DNA from: Reyranella sp. CPCC 100927
GTDB taxonomy: Bacteria > Pseudomonadota > Alphaproteobacteria > Reyranellales > Reyranellaceae
Direction of reading: 5' to 3'
Length of the DNA: 64,000 nucleotides
NCBI RefSeq assembly: GCF_007859315.1
Contig: NZ_VOHA01000012.1
Span: forward strand, 124,001 to 188,000
Below the pieces are notes generated by a model. It did no database searches. It saw nothing but the letters and a program-made list of their open reading frames with translations, and was not told where the DNA came from. This document shows, one piece after another, positions 1 through 9,552 of the stretch; positions within the stretch are counted from its first letter, which is position 1; each line of letters begins with the position of its first letter. The position numbers were made by a program, and so were the translations under genes.

Positions 1-1
1 C

Positions 2-178
2 AAGCTGAAGGAGATCGAGGCGCGGCTGAACAAGCTGCGCTCGCCGTTCCGCAGCGCCGAGCGCTTCTGGATCGAGGAGATCATCGATCCGCGCGACACC
101 CGCACACTGCTGTGCGAGTTCGCCAACCTCGCCGCCCCCGTGCGTGCCGGCAAGGCGAACTTCTGGATGCGCCCGTGA
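2..178 (+). CDS. acyl-CoA carboxylase carboxyltransferase subunit, C-terminal fragment
   Basis: The window opens inside this gene. The last 58 codons read through to a TGA at 176-178 and carry the pattern IIDPRDTR followed by LLCEFANLA. That pattern is characteristic of the C-terminus of the biotin-dependent carboxyltransferase (beta) subunit of propionyl-, methylcrotonyl- or geranyl-CoA carboxylase. These enzymes transfer CO2 from carboxybiotin to an acyl-CoA in the cytoplasm. The active site lies outside the window, so the acyl-CoA substrate cannot be decided. A MeaB gene, often linked to propionyl-CoA metabolism, lies about 18 kb away and is not evidence for the substrate. Confidence 0.75.
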   Translation, partial: KLKEIEARLNKLRSPFRSAERFWIEEIIDPRDTRTLLCEFANLAAPVRAGKANFWMRP

Positions 179-271
179 CGGTATCCGGCTGGTAACACCG
201 CTGGCGATTTCGTTATTGGCGTCGCGCGCGCAGGCGATGATGATGGCGTCCGAACAAGGTGGGGATGCGTC

Positions 272-724
272 ATGGCCAATACGACCGTCCGGACCGTAGT
301 CTTCGGCGCCATCGCCGGCGCCATAGCCTTCCTGGTCTTCCATCAAGGCGGGTTCTGGGCCCTCACCCAGGCCGGCCTGCTCAAGGCCAGCACGTGGTCG
401 ATGGTCGCCACCAAGCCGTTCGGCGTGCCGGTGGTGATCTCCTACATCTTCTGGACGGCGCTGTGGGGCATCGCCGCGGCGCTCGTCGTGCCCCGCCTGC
501 CGGGCGCGTTGAACGGTGTCCTCGGCTGGATCCTGTTTGCCGCCATTGTGCCCACGTTGGCCAACTGGTTCGTGGCGCTGCCGCTGAAGGGTGCACCCGT
601 GGGCGGCGGCTTCGCCATGCCGGGTGTCGTGCTGGCGCCGCTGGTCTACGGCTTCTGGGGCTTGGGGATGTGGCTGGTCATGCAACTGCTGCAGCAGATG
701 AGCGGCCAGCGCGCGGCGACGTAG
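272..724 (+). CDS. small four-helix membrane protein, unknown function
   Basis: A 150-residue protein with about four hydrophobic segments (roughly residues 8-30, 50-75, 82-102 and 115-140) separated by short loops, so an inner-membrane protein is likely. It carries no catalytic motif I recognise. It follows the carboxyltransferase gene after about 90 bases on the same strand. A short palindromic repeat at 741-769, just after its stop, could end transcription. Function is unknown. Confidence 0.7.
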   Translation: MANTTVRTVVFGAIAGAIAFLVFHQGGFWALTQAGLLKASTWSMVATKPFGVPVVISYIFWTALWGIAAALVVPRLPGALNGVLGWILFAAIVPTLANWFVALPLKGAPVGGGFAMPGVVLAPLVYGFWGLGMWLVMQLLQQMSGQRAAT

Positions 725-740
725 TCCCCGCAACACAGAC

Positions 741-769
741 TGTCATCCCTCGCTGTGCTCGGGATGACA
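741..769. repeat. dispersed GTCATCCC-type palindrome, short copy
   Basis: TGTCATCCC and GGGATGACA form a perfect 9-bp stem around an 11-base centre. This is a short member of the family also seen at 11042, 18537, 19624, 41057 and 57482. It lies between two convergent genes (724 and 791), so it could serve as a two-way terminator, but it has no T-run. Confidence 0.7.
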
Positions 770-790
770 GGCGTCTTCGATCGACAGGGA

Positions 791-2035
791 CTAGCCGCGC
801 GGCTTGGCATCACGGGCCGTGAGATAGACGGCCAGACCCGCCACCACCGCCACGCCGATCGCGCCGAACGCCGCGCGGTAGGCGATCTCGGCATAGCCGC
901 CGCCACCGGCGACCGGGAACAGGCCGATCACGATGCCGGTCAGCCACGGCATGGCGGCCGAGCCCGCGACCTGGGCGATATTCACGGTGGTGACACCGCG
1001 GCCGGCAAGATGTGCCGGAAACAGCGACCGGCCATGGGCCACGATGACGATGCCGTACGCGGTGACGGCGCAGTGCAGGCAGAGCAAGGCGGCCGCGGTC
1101 CACAGGCCGGTGCCTGCCATCAGCGCCAGCGGCCCCAAGGTGCACAGGCTCAACACCGCGCCGGCGACGATGATCCATTTGCGCGTGTTGAACAGCCGGT
1201 CCAGCGGCCCAAAGGCCAAGGTGCCGGCGATCTGGAATGCCGTCATGGCCAGCAGCACGTTGCCGCGCTGCACGGCATCGAGCCCATGTACGTCGGCGAG
1301 ATACTTCCCGGCCCACACCGACAATACGGTTGCCATGCTGGCGTAGGCCACGCTGTGGATGGCCAGAACCGGCCCCAGGCCCTTGGTGCGCCAGACCTGC
1401 ACCACGCCCCGCAAGGCCTCCATGATGGTCTCGCCGCGCGCCGCCGCGGGCGGACTATCGGGCGGTGCGTCGCGCACCAGCACGAAGAAGGCAGCGCCAA
1501 TGACAAGCGCCACGACGGCAGCCGCGAGGTACGCGGCCCGCCAGCCGAAGGCGGCGCTGGCCGCCGCCAGCGGTGTCGTCGCCATCATCAGGCCGATCTG
1601 GCTCAAGGCGAATACCCAGCTCAGCACGGTGGCCAGCCGATCGCCGCCGAACCATCGTGAGCTGACCAGCACGGCGCTCATGAAGCTGCCGGCGCAGCCG
1701 ACACCCAGCAGCAATCGGGCGGCCAGGAACTCGGCACCGCTGGTGCACAACGCCTGCCACACCGCGCCGACCACGGCGAGACCGGTCAGCGCCGTGGTGA
1801 CGCGCCGCGGACCATAGCGGTCGAACAGGATGCCGACGGGAATCTGCACCAGACCGATGGCCAGGAAGAATGCGCCATTGGCGGCGCCGAATTGCTGCGC
1901 CGACAGGCCGAGATCGGCGATAAGGTCGGGCGCGATGGCAGCGGTCGAGGCGCGAAAGAACTGGCTGGCGATGGTCGTCAGCACCAGGGCGGCCAGCACG
2001 CGCGCGCGCACGCCGGCCGTTACACTTGTTGTCAT
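791..2035 (-). CDS. major facilitator superfamily transporter
   Basis: A 414-residue protein with about 12 hydrophobic segments split by a central cytoplasmic loop near residues 190-215, the usual size and layout of an MFS secondary transporter. The short loop after the second helix carries FDRYGPRR, matching the MFS signature (GxxxDRxGRR type). The substrate cannot be read from sequence. It lies 22 bases downstream of the DenD-like gene on the same strand and 1.2 kb downstream of an IclR regulator, so it may import the sugar acid handled by that dehydrogenase. That link is inference. Confidence 0.85.
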   Translation of the reverse strand: MTTSVTAGVRARVLAALVLTTIASQFFRASTAAIAPDLIADLGLSAQQFGAANGAFFLAIGLVQIPVGILFDRYGPRRVTTALTGLAVVGAVWQALCTSGAEFLAARLLLGVGCAGSFMSAVLVSSRWFGGDRLATVLSWVFALSQIGLMMATTPLAAASAAFGWRAAYLAAAVVALVIGAAFFVLVRDAPPDSPPAAARGETIMEALRGVVQVWRTKGLGPVLAIHSVAYASMATVLSVWAGKYLADVHGLDAVQRGNVLLAMTAFQIAGTLAFGPLDRLFNTRKWIIVAGAVLSLCTLGPLALMAGTGLWTAAALLCLHCAVTAYGIVIVAHGRSLFPAHLAGRGVTTVNIAQVAGSAAMPWLTGIVIGLFPVAGGGGYAEIAYRAAFGAIGVAVVAGLAVYLTARDAKPRG

Positions 2036-2057
2036 GGTTATAAGACGGGTGTCGGAA

Positions 2058-3062
2058 TCAGGCGGCGCGCGTTACCAGCTTCATCTGCTCGTCGAGGTCG
2101 TCGGCGATGAAGTGGCGCACGATCTCATCGAGATCGCGGTCGGTCTCGAAACCGAAACGTCGGGCGCGGGCGCTGTCGATCCCCTGGGGCCAGCCATCGC
2201 AGATGCGCTGGATCATGGGATCGTGCTGCCAGCTCACCGTGCCCAATCGACGGTTGCCGGCGTGGCGCTGCATGGCTGCCTCGAGCTCACGCGCCGTAAC
2301 ATTGATGCCGTTCAGCAACAGGGCGCGACCGGGTCCGAAGGCATCGACATCCAGGTTGTGAGCGCGCACGAAGGCATCGACGGTGCGACGCGGACTCAGT
2401 ACCGCCATCACGGTCTGCGGTGTCACCGGACACACGACATCGACACCGGTCAGCGGCTCGCGCACGATCGAACTGGCCCAGGTCGAGGCCGCCTTGTTGG
2501 GCGCGCCGGTACGGACGCAGATCGTCGGCAGACGCACCGCGGTGCCGCGCAGGTAACCTTTGCGGGTGTAGTCACGCACCAGGAATTCGCCGATCGATTT
2601 CTGGGCACCGTAGGACGTCTGCGGCGTCAACGGCGTGTCGTCGGTGACGGCCGGCGGCAGGTCGCCGCCATAGGCAGCCAGCGATGAGGTGAAGATCATG
2701 CGCGGGTTGGTGCCCAGTGCACGACACGCCTCGAGCACGTAGCGCGTACCGTCGAGGTTGACCTTGTAGCCAAGGTCGAAATCGGCCTCGGCGCCGGCAC
2801 TGACCACGGCGGCGAAGTGGAAGACGCTGGAGGCACCCTGCATGATCGTCTGCACGGTGGCAAAATTGGCGATATCGCCGGCCAGCGCATGCACGCGCGG
2901 ATCGTCGAGCCCCGGTCCGCCGGCCTGTACGACGTCGAACAGCATCAATTCCTTGACCGGCTCGGGCTTGCCCGACGGCCCGATCAGTTCGGCACCCGCC
3001 AGGATACGGCGTGCCAGCTTCTTGCCGAGAAAGCCGGCACCGCCGGTGATCACGACTTTCAT
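2058..3062 (-). CDS. denD: NAD-dependent epimerase/dehydratase, D-erythronate dehydrogenase-like
   Basis: A 334-residue extended short-chain dehydrogenase. The NAD-binding glycine motif TGGAGFLG is at residues 6-13, and the catalytic Tyr151-x3-Lys155 sits in SYGAQK with a Ser-rich strand just before it (TSSLAAYGG). The whole-protein pattern resembles DenD, which oxidises D-erythronate to 2-oxo-D-erythronate at the head of a sugar-acid pathway. The kinase (DtnK/DenK) and aldolase partners normally found beside DenD are absent here. The substrate is therefore uncertain and a uronate or nucleotide-sugar substrate remains possible. It is followed by an MFS transporter and preceded by iclR. Confidence 0.7.
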   Translation of the reverse strand: MKVVITGGAGFLGKKLARRILAGAELIGPSGKPEPVKELMLFDVVQAGGPGLDDPRVHALAGDIANFATVQTIMQGASSVFHFAAVVSAGAEADFDLGYKVNLDGTRYVLEACRALGTNPRMIFTSSLAAYGGDLPPAVTDDTPLTPQTSYGAQKSIGEFLVRDYTRKGYLRGTAVRLPTICVRTGAPNKAASTWASSIVREPLTGVDVVCPVTPQTVMAVLSPRRTVDAFVRAHNLDVDAFGPGRALLLNGINVTARELEAAMQRHAGNRRLGTVSWQHDPMIQRICDGWPQGIDSARARRFGFETDRDLDEIVRHFIADDLDEQMKLVTRAA

Positions 3063-3081
3063 GCATATCCTCCCACGATCC

Positions 3082-3138
3082 TTCTCCCCTCTCCCGCAAG
3101 CGGGACCTTTGCAGAATGAGGGTATTGGGTTGTCCAGT
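3082..3138. repeat. dispersed CTCTCCCGC-AAGCGGGA repeat, left inverted copy
   Basis: Contains TCTCCCGCAAGCGGGA followed by cctttgcagaatgagg and gtattgggt. The same unit occurs reverse-complemented at 6548-6605. The two copies bracket the IclR-crotonase-Bug block as inverted repeats. Between denD and iclR, the hairpin may also end iclR transcription. Confidence 0.65.
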
Positions 3139-3207
3139 GACAGTGAGGGATTTTTTTGCGGCCGTCGATGCCCATCGGCGGCTGGATGAGGACCGTGTGT
3201 CGGTCGA

Positions 3208-4002
3208 TCAGTAGGCCGGGTTGATCAGCGGAGCGATCCGGCTCGCCAGGCCCAGAAGATCGCCGGCCAGCGCCAGCCGGACAGTGCCGACATGCTGCCG
3301 CCGGAACATGGCCACCGTGCACAGATACTCGACAGGGGCATTCTCAATACGAACGGGTGCGGACAGCGACGCGACGGCCTCGTGCCAGTTGCCGTCGTCC
3401 TGGCTCCAACCCTGTTCCCTTGCCAGCCGCGCCTGGCCAAGGAACGTCCGGTACGATATCGGGCGAGCCAACGGCAACGCGCGGAAGAGGTGATGGCGTT
3501 CCATGTCCGGTAGTCCCGCCTCCAGCGCCATGATTCGTCCCATGCTGCCCTGCAGGAGCGGGACCTTGATGCCCGTCGTCATGTGAAGGCGGATCGCCGC
3601 CGACCCCTCCGCCAGCATGAGCAACATCATGTAGTGCACCGATTCCCGTCGCCACAGTGACACGGAGACGTCGTACTTGCTCGCCAGCTCTTGCAGCAAC
3701 GGCGCCGCGGCCTCCGGGATGTGAGGTGCGTCGGCGAACTTGCGCGCCAGCCGATATAGAGCAGGGCCGCGCATGTACAGCTTGCTTCCGGCCAGATGCT
3801 GCAGGTAACCCTCACTGACCAGGGTACGCAGGATATTGAAGGCGGTGCTCGGGTTTTGATCGGTCGCGCGTGTCAGCTCGGCGGCGCTCATGGGATGCGG
3901 ATTGCCCGCGAAGTACTCCAGGACCTGCATCGTCCTCAAGGTTGCGCCAACGCGCTTCTGGTCCTGGCTGTCGGTGGTCGTCGGTCGCTGCTTCTTCGTC
4001 AT
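3208..4002 (-). CDS. IclR family transcriptional regulator
   Basis: A 264-residue protein with an N-terminal winged helix-turn-helix (about residues 17-78, with MSAAELTRATDQNPSTAF as the recognition region) and a C-terminal effector-binding domain (about 95-260). This is the two-domain layout and usual length of IclR regulators. Members sense small carboxylic or aromatic metabolites and control adjacent catabolic genes. It is transcribed away from the crotonase-Bug pair, and a 20-bp perfect palindrome lies in the 456-base gap between them. That suggests it controls the divergent promoter. The ligand is not known. Confidence 0.9.
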   Translation of the reverse strand: MTKKQRPTTTDSQDQKRVGATLRTMQVLEYFAGNPHPMSAAELTRATDQNPSTAFNILRTLVSEGYLQHLAGSKLYMRGPALYRLARKFADAPHIPEAAAPLLQELASKYDVSVSLWRRESVHYMMLLMLAEGSAAIRLHMTTGIKVPLLQGSMGRIMALEAGLPDMERHHLFRALPLARPISYRTFLGQARLAREQGWSQDDGNWHEAVASLSAPVRIENAPVEYLCTVAMFRRQHVGTVRLALAGDLLGLASRIAPLINPAY

Positions 4003-4168
4003 CTCGGTCTCGGCCCAATGGTGCGGACACGTGGTGGCCGCACTTTAACACTGGCTGCGGTTGTGCGGCTCCGGTGCCCCGGACCACCTGAACGCCCGGG
4101 ATCCCATTTTCATCGACCTATGCGCAAGCGCCTCGTCGAACCGCCCGAGCACGGCCGTCGCTTCGCAG

Positions 4169-4200
4169 TAATTCTCTATAGAGAATTAATAATTCTCTAT
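4169..4200. promoter_or_regulatory. probable IclR operator: perfect palindrome plus a half copy
   Basis: TAATTCTCTATAGAGAATTA at 4169-4188 is a perfect 20-bp palindrome. It is followed directly by a second ATTCTCTATA half at 4191-4200. The site is strikingly AT-rich in a GC-rich region and lies just ahead of a -35-like TTGACG at 4213. IclR proteins bind such AT-rich palindromes, often as tandem sites. Assigning it to the adjacent regulator is inference. Confidence 0.6.
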
Positions 4201-4212
4201 AAAAAATATCCG

Positions 4213-4241
4213 TTGACGCGAACGATACCGGCAATCACAAT
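4213..4241 (+). promoter_or_regulatory. candidate sigma70-type promoter for the crotonase-Bug pair
   Basis: TTGACG at 4213-4218 is separated by 17 bases from CACAAT at 4236-4241, a plausible -35/-10 pair about 220 bases before the crotonase start. It begins 12 bases after the tandem palindromic sites. The remainder of the 4003-4458 gap holds no gene I can support. Confidence 0.4.
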
Positions 4242-4458
4242 GCGCACTGAGAGCCGCCAACTGCTTGGAGGCTAGCGCGGCGCGGCGCCCGTGGGCCTCG
4301 AGCGCCTTGCCGTTACCCGTCAGCCTCACGTCGTGCTTCGCCGACGAGATGCAGGATGTGGTCCTGGAGCTATCGATCCCTCATCTGCAATGACGCAGAC
4401 ATCCGGGCCGCCGATGCACTCATCATGCGCAGAGACAACCAACTTGCAGGACAGCGAC

Positions 4459-5349
4459 ATGCACAAGTGGCTTCGATCGACCGAATCGATTGTTTTCGAG
4501 GTCAGCGATGGCATCGCGACAATCACGCTCAACCGGCCGCAGAAGCGCAACGCGCTGACCCGACCGATGCTCGCCGAGCTGCGGCAGGCGCTCATGGAAG
4601 CGGACGACCGCAAAGCCGTGCACTGCGTCGTGCTGCAAGGCGCTGGCCCCGACTTCTGTTCCGGCTACGACATGCTCCAGAACTACGAGATGCGTGAGGG
4701 TGCGCACCAGGCCGATGGCGTCGACCACGACCCGGCACTGTACCGGGCGCCAATCGGCAACATCGACGACGACGTCTGGCGCATCGAGCGCAACCAGGCG
4801 GACATCCTCACGATATTTGACATCCACAAGCCGGTGATTGCGAAGATCCACGGGCATTGCGTCAACGGTGGTACCGATCTCGCGCTGATGGCCGACATCA
4901 TCATCGCGGCGGACGATGCGCGGATCGGTTTCCCAGCCGTGCGTTCGCAAGGCTCACCGCCCTGCCACATGTGGACCTACCTCGTCGGGCCACAGTGGGC
5001 GAAGCGACTGCTGCTGACCGGAGATTTCATCCTCGGGCGCGAGGCCGCGCGCATCGGTCTCGTCCTCGCCGCGGTCGCGCCCGCACAGCTGGACGAAGAG
5101 GTGGCGCGTCTGGCGTCGCGGATGGCACTGATAGACGCCGATATCCTCGCCTGCAACAAGCGGACCGTGAACATCGCGATGGAGCTGATGGGAAGCCGCA
5201 TGCTCCAGCGCCTCGCGGCCGAGACGGACGTGCGCGGGCATCTGGCACAGTCCAATCGCGAATTCCTTCGGCGCTTTGCCGACGAGGGACTCGGTGCCGC
5301 ATTCCGGGCCCGCGACGAACCCTTCGGCAAGAGCATCATCGGCGAATAG
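4459..5349 (+). CDS. enoyl-CoA hydratase/isomerase (crotonase) family protein
   Basis: A 296-residue crotonase-fold protein. The start chosen is ATG 4459, with AGGA 8 bases upstream; the frame stays open further upstream but the sequence there is not crotonase-like. The oxyanion-hole segments DFCSGYD (about residues 72-78) and HGHCVNGGTDLALMAD (about 133-148) are clear. The two glutamates that catalyse hydration in true enoyl-CoA hydratases are not evident: the first position reads Asp in GGTDL, and GFPAVRSQG replaces the usual glutamate-containing second segment. It may therefore be a hydrolase, lyase or isomerase on a CoA ester rather than a hydratase. It is followed by a Bug protein gene and probably controlled by the divergent IclR regulator. 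Confidence 0.8.
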   Translation: MHKWLRSTESIVFEVSDGIATITLNRPQKRNALTRPMLAELRQALMEADDRKAVHCVVLQGAGPDFCSGYDMLQNYEMREGAHQADGVDHDPALYRAPIGNIDDDVWRIERNQADILTIFDIHKPVIAKIHGHCVNGGTDLALMADIIIAADDARIGFPAVRSQGSPPCHMWTYLVGPQWAKRLLLTGDFILGREAARIGLVLAAVAPAQLDEEVARLASRMALIDADILACNKRTVNIAMELMGSRMLQRLAAETDVRGHLAQSNREFLRRFADEGLGAAFRARDEPFGKSIIGE

Positions 5350-5372
5350 CACTCCACGATCGGGGTGACAGG

Positions 5373-6347
5373 ATGGACATGTCACGGCGAAGATTCATTT
5401 CGATGGCCGCGTGTGCGGCGGCGGTTGCCGCCCTGCCGATGCGCGCAGGCACGGCGAGCGAGCCATTGAGGCTCGTGGTTCCCTTTCCGGCGGGCGGCGT
5501 GACCGACGCGATCGGTCGCAAGATCGCCGACGGCCTGCGCGAGATCTGGAATACACCGATTGTGGTGGAGAACCGCGGCGGCGGCTCGGGCATCATCGGA
5601 GCCGCGTATGCGAAGGGCGCACCACCCGACGGCCGCACGCTGTTCTTCGGCTACGCCGGCACCCATGCCGCCAACGCGAGCCTGTTCAAGAACTTGCCGT
5701 ACGACCCGATCGCTGACTTCACGCCGATCGGCCTGATCGCGGACACACCGCTCCTGATCCTCGTGAATGGGTCTGCTCCGTTCGATGATCTTCGCGGGCT
5801 GATTGCGTACGCGAAGGCACATCCAGGGAAGCTGAGCTTCGGTTCTCAAGGCAACGGCGCGCCGTCCCACCTGGTTCTGGAACTGTTCAAGGAACGCGCC
5901 GGCGTCTCGATAACGCATGTCCCCTACAAGGGACTGTCGCAGCTCGTTCCCGATCTGCTCGCCAACCGCATTGATGGCTACTTCGCGGCCCCGCTCGGCG
6001 TGACCGACCATATCAAGTCCGGCAAGCTCCGGGCACTCGCGCTCACGGCGACGTCCCCCCTCCCCGGTTTGGAGGAAGTGCCGACAACGGCAGGAGCAGG
6101 CCTGCCGAACTTTGACTATTCGTCGTGGTTCGGCCTCCTGGCTGCAGGCCAGATCCCGGAGGCCAAAGCCGACGTCATGAGCAAGGATCTGGAAAGCGTC
6201 ATCCGATCGCAACCCTTTCAGAAATGGGCCGAGGACCGCTTCCTGCGTCCTTTTGCCAGCAGCAGGAGCCAGTTCGCCGATTTCATGGCCGAGCAGACCA
6301 GGCTGCTGCGCCATATCATCGTGAACACGAAAATCACACTCGACTGA
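5373..6347 (+). CDS. Bug/TctC-family periplasmic binding protein
   Basis: A 324-residue protein starting at ATG 5373, 23 bases after the crotonase stop. The N-terminus MDMSRRRFIS plus a hydrophobic stretch to about residue 28 is a twin-arginine export signal. The mature part opens with LRLVVPFPAGG, the hallmark of Bug (TctC-like) receptors, which bind carboxylates such as dicarboxylates or aromatic acids for tripartite tricarboxylate transport. No TctA/TctB membrane genes are adjacent, as is common for these proteins. An in-frame ATG at 5379 is an alternative start. It is likely co-transcribed with the upstream crotonase. Confidence 0.88.
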   Translation: MDMSRRRFISMAACAAAVAALPMRAGTASEPLRLVVPFPAGGVTDAIGRKIADGLREIWNTPIVVENRGGGSGIIGAAYAKGAPPDGRTLFFGYAGTHAANASLFKNLPYDPIADFTPIGLIADTPLLILVNGSAPFDDLRGLIAYAKAHPGKLSFGSQGNGAPSHLVLELFKERAGVSITHVPYKGLSQLVPDLLANRIDGYFAAPLGVTDHIKSGKLRALALTATSPLPGLEEVPTTAGAGLPNFDYSSWFGLLAAGQIPEAKADVMSKDLESVIRSQPFQKWAEDRFLRPFASSRSQFADFMAEQTRLLRHIIVNTKITLD

Positions 6348-6547
6348 TGGAGATGGCCGCCCGCGCCGAGCGTCTCCTGCGACGCCAGCACTGATCGCCG
6401 GAAGACGAGCTTTCGAGCCTCCGTGCACGTCATCGCACCATCGCAATCAACGGCACGGGGTGCGTCCGGCTGCCTGCCGCCGGGTGTCTTTAAGGCGCTG
6501 CTGCTGGCCCGGTGGTCCAGCCGCCGATGGAACATCGACGGCTGGAG

Positions 6548-6605
6548 AAAACCCTCCACCCAATACCGAGCTTCCGCAAAGGGTCCCGCTTGCGGGAGAG
6601 GTGAG
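6548..6605. repeat. dispersed CTCTCCCGC-AAGCGGGA repeat, right inverted copy
   Basis: Reads acccaatacc, cgcaaagggt and TCCCGCTTGCGGGAGAGG, which is the reverse complement of the unit at 3082-3138 with a few changes. The rest of the 6348-6606 gap shows no gene. Confidence 0.65.
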
Positions 6606-6606
6606 C

Positions 6607-6882
6607 CTACTTCTTGCCGCTGCCGCCCGTCATGTCGAGCGTGACCTGGTCGGCGACGATGATATACGTCACCGACCCGTCGGAGGCCTTGTAGGTCCAC
6701 TTCTCGATCGGGCCGACCTTGTCGAGCTCGGCCGGCTTGCCGAGCACTTTTTCCAGCTCGGCCTTGGTCTTGACGCCTTCTGCCTTCTTCAGGATCTCGG
6801 CCTTGCTCGGACTCTGGTCGCAGCCGGCCAGGACCATGGCCGCCACGCCGGCGGCCAAGAAAAGACGACGATCGATCATCAC
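6607..6882 (-). CDS. small secreted lipoprotein, unknown function
   Basis: A 91-residue protein. The N-terminus has a twin-arginine-like start (DRRLFLAAGVAAM) and a lipobox LAGC whose Cys, at about residue 21, would be lipidated. The mature part (about 70 residues) is rich in Lys and Glu and ends in a glycine/lysine tail. The pattern AELEKVLGKPAELDKVGPIEKWTYKAS is compatible with a small outer-membrane-anchored domain of the SmpA/BamE type, but that is only a resemblance. It is separated from the transaminase gene by about 40 bases on the same strand. Confidence 0.75.
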   Translation of the reverse strand: MMIDRRLFLAAGVAAMVLAGCDQSPSKAEILKKAEGVKTKAELEKVLGKPAELDKVGPIEKWTYKASDGSVTYIIVADQVTLDMTGGSGKK

Positions 6883-6923
6883 ACCTCGTGGGCCACTAGG
6901 CCGCCTGTTTGCCCTCGCGGCCG

Positions 6924-8252
<1,329 letters not shown>

Positions 8253-8310
8253 CGACGGACTCTTTCGTCAAGCTGGAGAAAAACGGCGGGCGGACCTTAG
8301 CATAGTCTCA

Positions 8311-9420
8311 TTATGCTGCGAGCGGCTTGGGACCGCCCGAGAGGCCAAGGCTCTCGGCCACGGCCGCGTAGACGACGCGGCCGCGATGCACATTGAGCCC
8401 TGCCTTCAAGTGCGGATCGTCGTCGAGCGCCGCCAGCCCCTTGGCAGCCAGGCGCAGGCCGAACGGCAGCGTGGCATGGTTGAGCGCGTGGCTGGATGTC
8501 AGCGGCACGGCGCCCGGCATGTTGGCGACGCAATAGTGGATTACGTTGTCCACGACATAGGTCGGCTCGGCATGCGTCGTGGCGTGTGAGGTCTCGAAGC
8601 AACCGCCCTGGTCGATGGCGACGTCGACCACCACGGCGCCCGGCTTCATGGTCGCCAGGTGCTTTCGGGTCACGATCCGCGGCGCCTTGGCGCCGGGCAC
8701 CAGCACGGCACCGATCACGACGTCGGCCGCGCGCAGTTCCTGCTCGACGGCCTCCATGTGTGAATAGCGCGTGCGCACACGCCCGCCGAAGACGTCGTCC
8801 AGCACGCGCAGGCGCGGCAGCGAGCGATCCAGGATGGTGGTTTCGGCGCCCAGGCCGACCGCCATGCGCGCGGCGTGGATACCCACCGTGCCGCCGCCGA
8901 TGATGACGACCCGGCCTGGCGGCACACCCGGCACGCCGCCCAGCAGCAGGCCGCGACCACCGGTGTGGCGACGCAGGGCCAATGCGCCGGCCTCGATCGA
9001 CAGCCGGCCAGCGACTTCGCTCATCGGCACCAACAGCGGCAGGCCGCCCTGCGCGTCCGTCACGGTCTCGTAGGCGATGGCCGTGCAGCCGGTCTCCATC
9101 AGGCCCTTGGTCTGCTCGGGGTCCGATGCCAGGTGCAGATAGGTGAACAGGATCTGTCCTTCGCGCAGCTGCGTCCACTCCGACGGCTGCGGTTCCTTGA
9201 CCTTCACCACCATGTCGGCGGCGGCGAAGATTTCCTGCGGCGTTGCAACGATGCGCGCGCCGGCCGCGCGGTAGTCGTCATCGCTGGCACCGATGCCGCC
9301 GCCAGCCTGGGTTTCGACCAGCACCTCGTGGCCGGCAGCCACGTATTCGCGGACCGAAGCAGGCGTCAGGCCCACCCGGTATTCATGAACTTTGATCTCT
9401 TTGGGCACACCGACGCGCAT
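8311..9420 (-). CDS. ald: alanine dehydrogenase
   Basis: A 369-residue protein that starts at ATG 9420 with a strong GGAGGG ribosome site just upstream (an open frame continues to 9510 but lacks similarity). It opens [10 protein letters not shown], the invariant N-terminus of alanine dehydrogenases, and has a central Rossmann motif [15 protein letters not shown]. The enzyme interconverts L-alanine and pyruvate plus ammonia with NAD. It is divergent from an Lrp/AsnC regulator, the usual AldR/BkdR-type arrangement in which the regulator activates ald in response to alanine. The omega-transaminase gene follows downstream. Confidence 0.93.
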   Translation of the reverse strand: MRVGVPKEIKVHEYRVGLTPASVREYVAAGHEVLVETQAGGGIGASDDDYRAAGARIVATPQEIFAAADMVVKVKEPQPSEWTQLREGQILFTYLHLASDPEQTKGLMETGCTAIAYETVTDAQGGLPLLVPMSEVAGRLSIEAGALALRRHTGGRGLLLGGVPGVPPGRVVIIGGGTVGIHAARMAVGLGAETTILDRSLPRLRVLDDVFGGRVRTRYSHMEAVEQELRAADVVIGAVLVPGAKAPRIVTRKHLATMKPGAVVVDVAIDQGGCFETSHATTHAEPTYVVDNVIHYCVANMPGAVPLTSSHALNHATLPFGLRLAAKGLAALDDDPHLKAGLNVHRGRVVYAAVAESLGLSGGPKPLAA

Positions 9421-9502
9421 GAAGACCCTCCCTGGGCAGTCTCCATGGTTTAGCCGGACCCGATGTTTCGTTCCCCGAAAAGTCCGTGACAAGCCGATGG
9501 CG

Positions 9503-9526
9503 TTTTGCACGAATCCTGCACAAAAT
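9503..9526. promoter_or_regulatory. candidate Lrp/AldR operator in the ald-lrp gap
   Basis: TGCACGAA at 9506-9513 and TGCACAAA at 9517-9524 are direct repeats spaced exactly 11 bp apart, one helical turn. They are framed by TTTTG and CAAAA to give a partly symmetrical site. It lies in the 132-base divergent gap between ald (start 9420) and the Lrp gene (start 9553), where an Lrp-type octamer would be expected to bind. Confidence 0.45.
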
Positions 9527-9552
9527 GGTCATCTAGCGACAGAAAAGAGCGC

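Noticed and set aside
4857-5372. Long N-terminal extension of the Bug protein
   Set aside because: It overlaps the crotonase gene in another frame and has a random composition. The twin-arginine signal starts at 5373.
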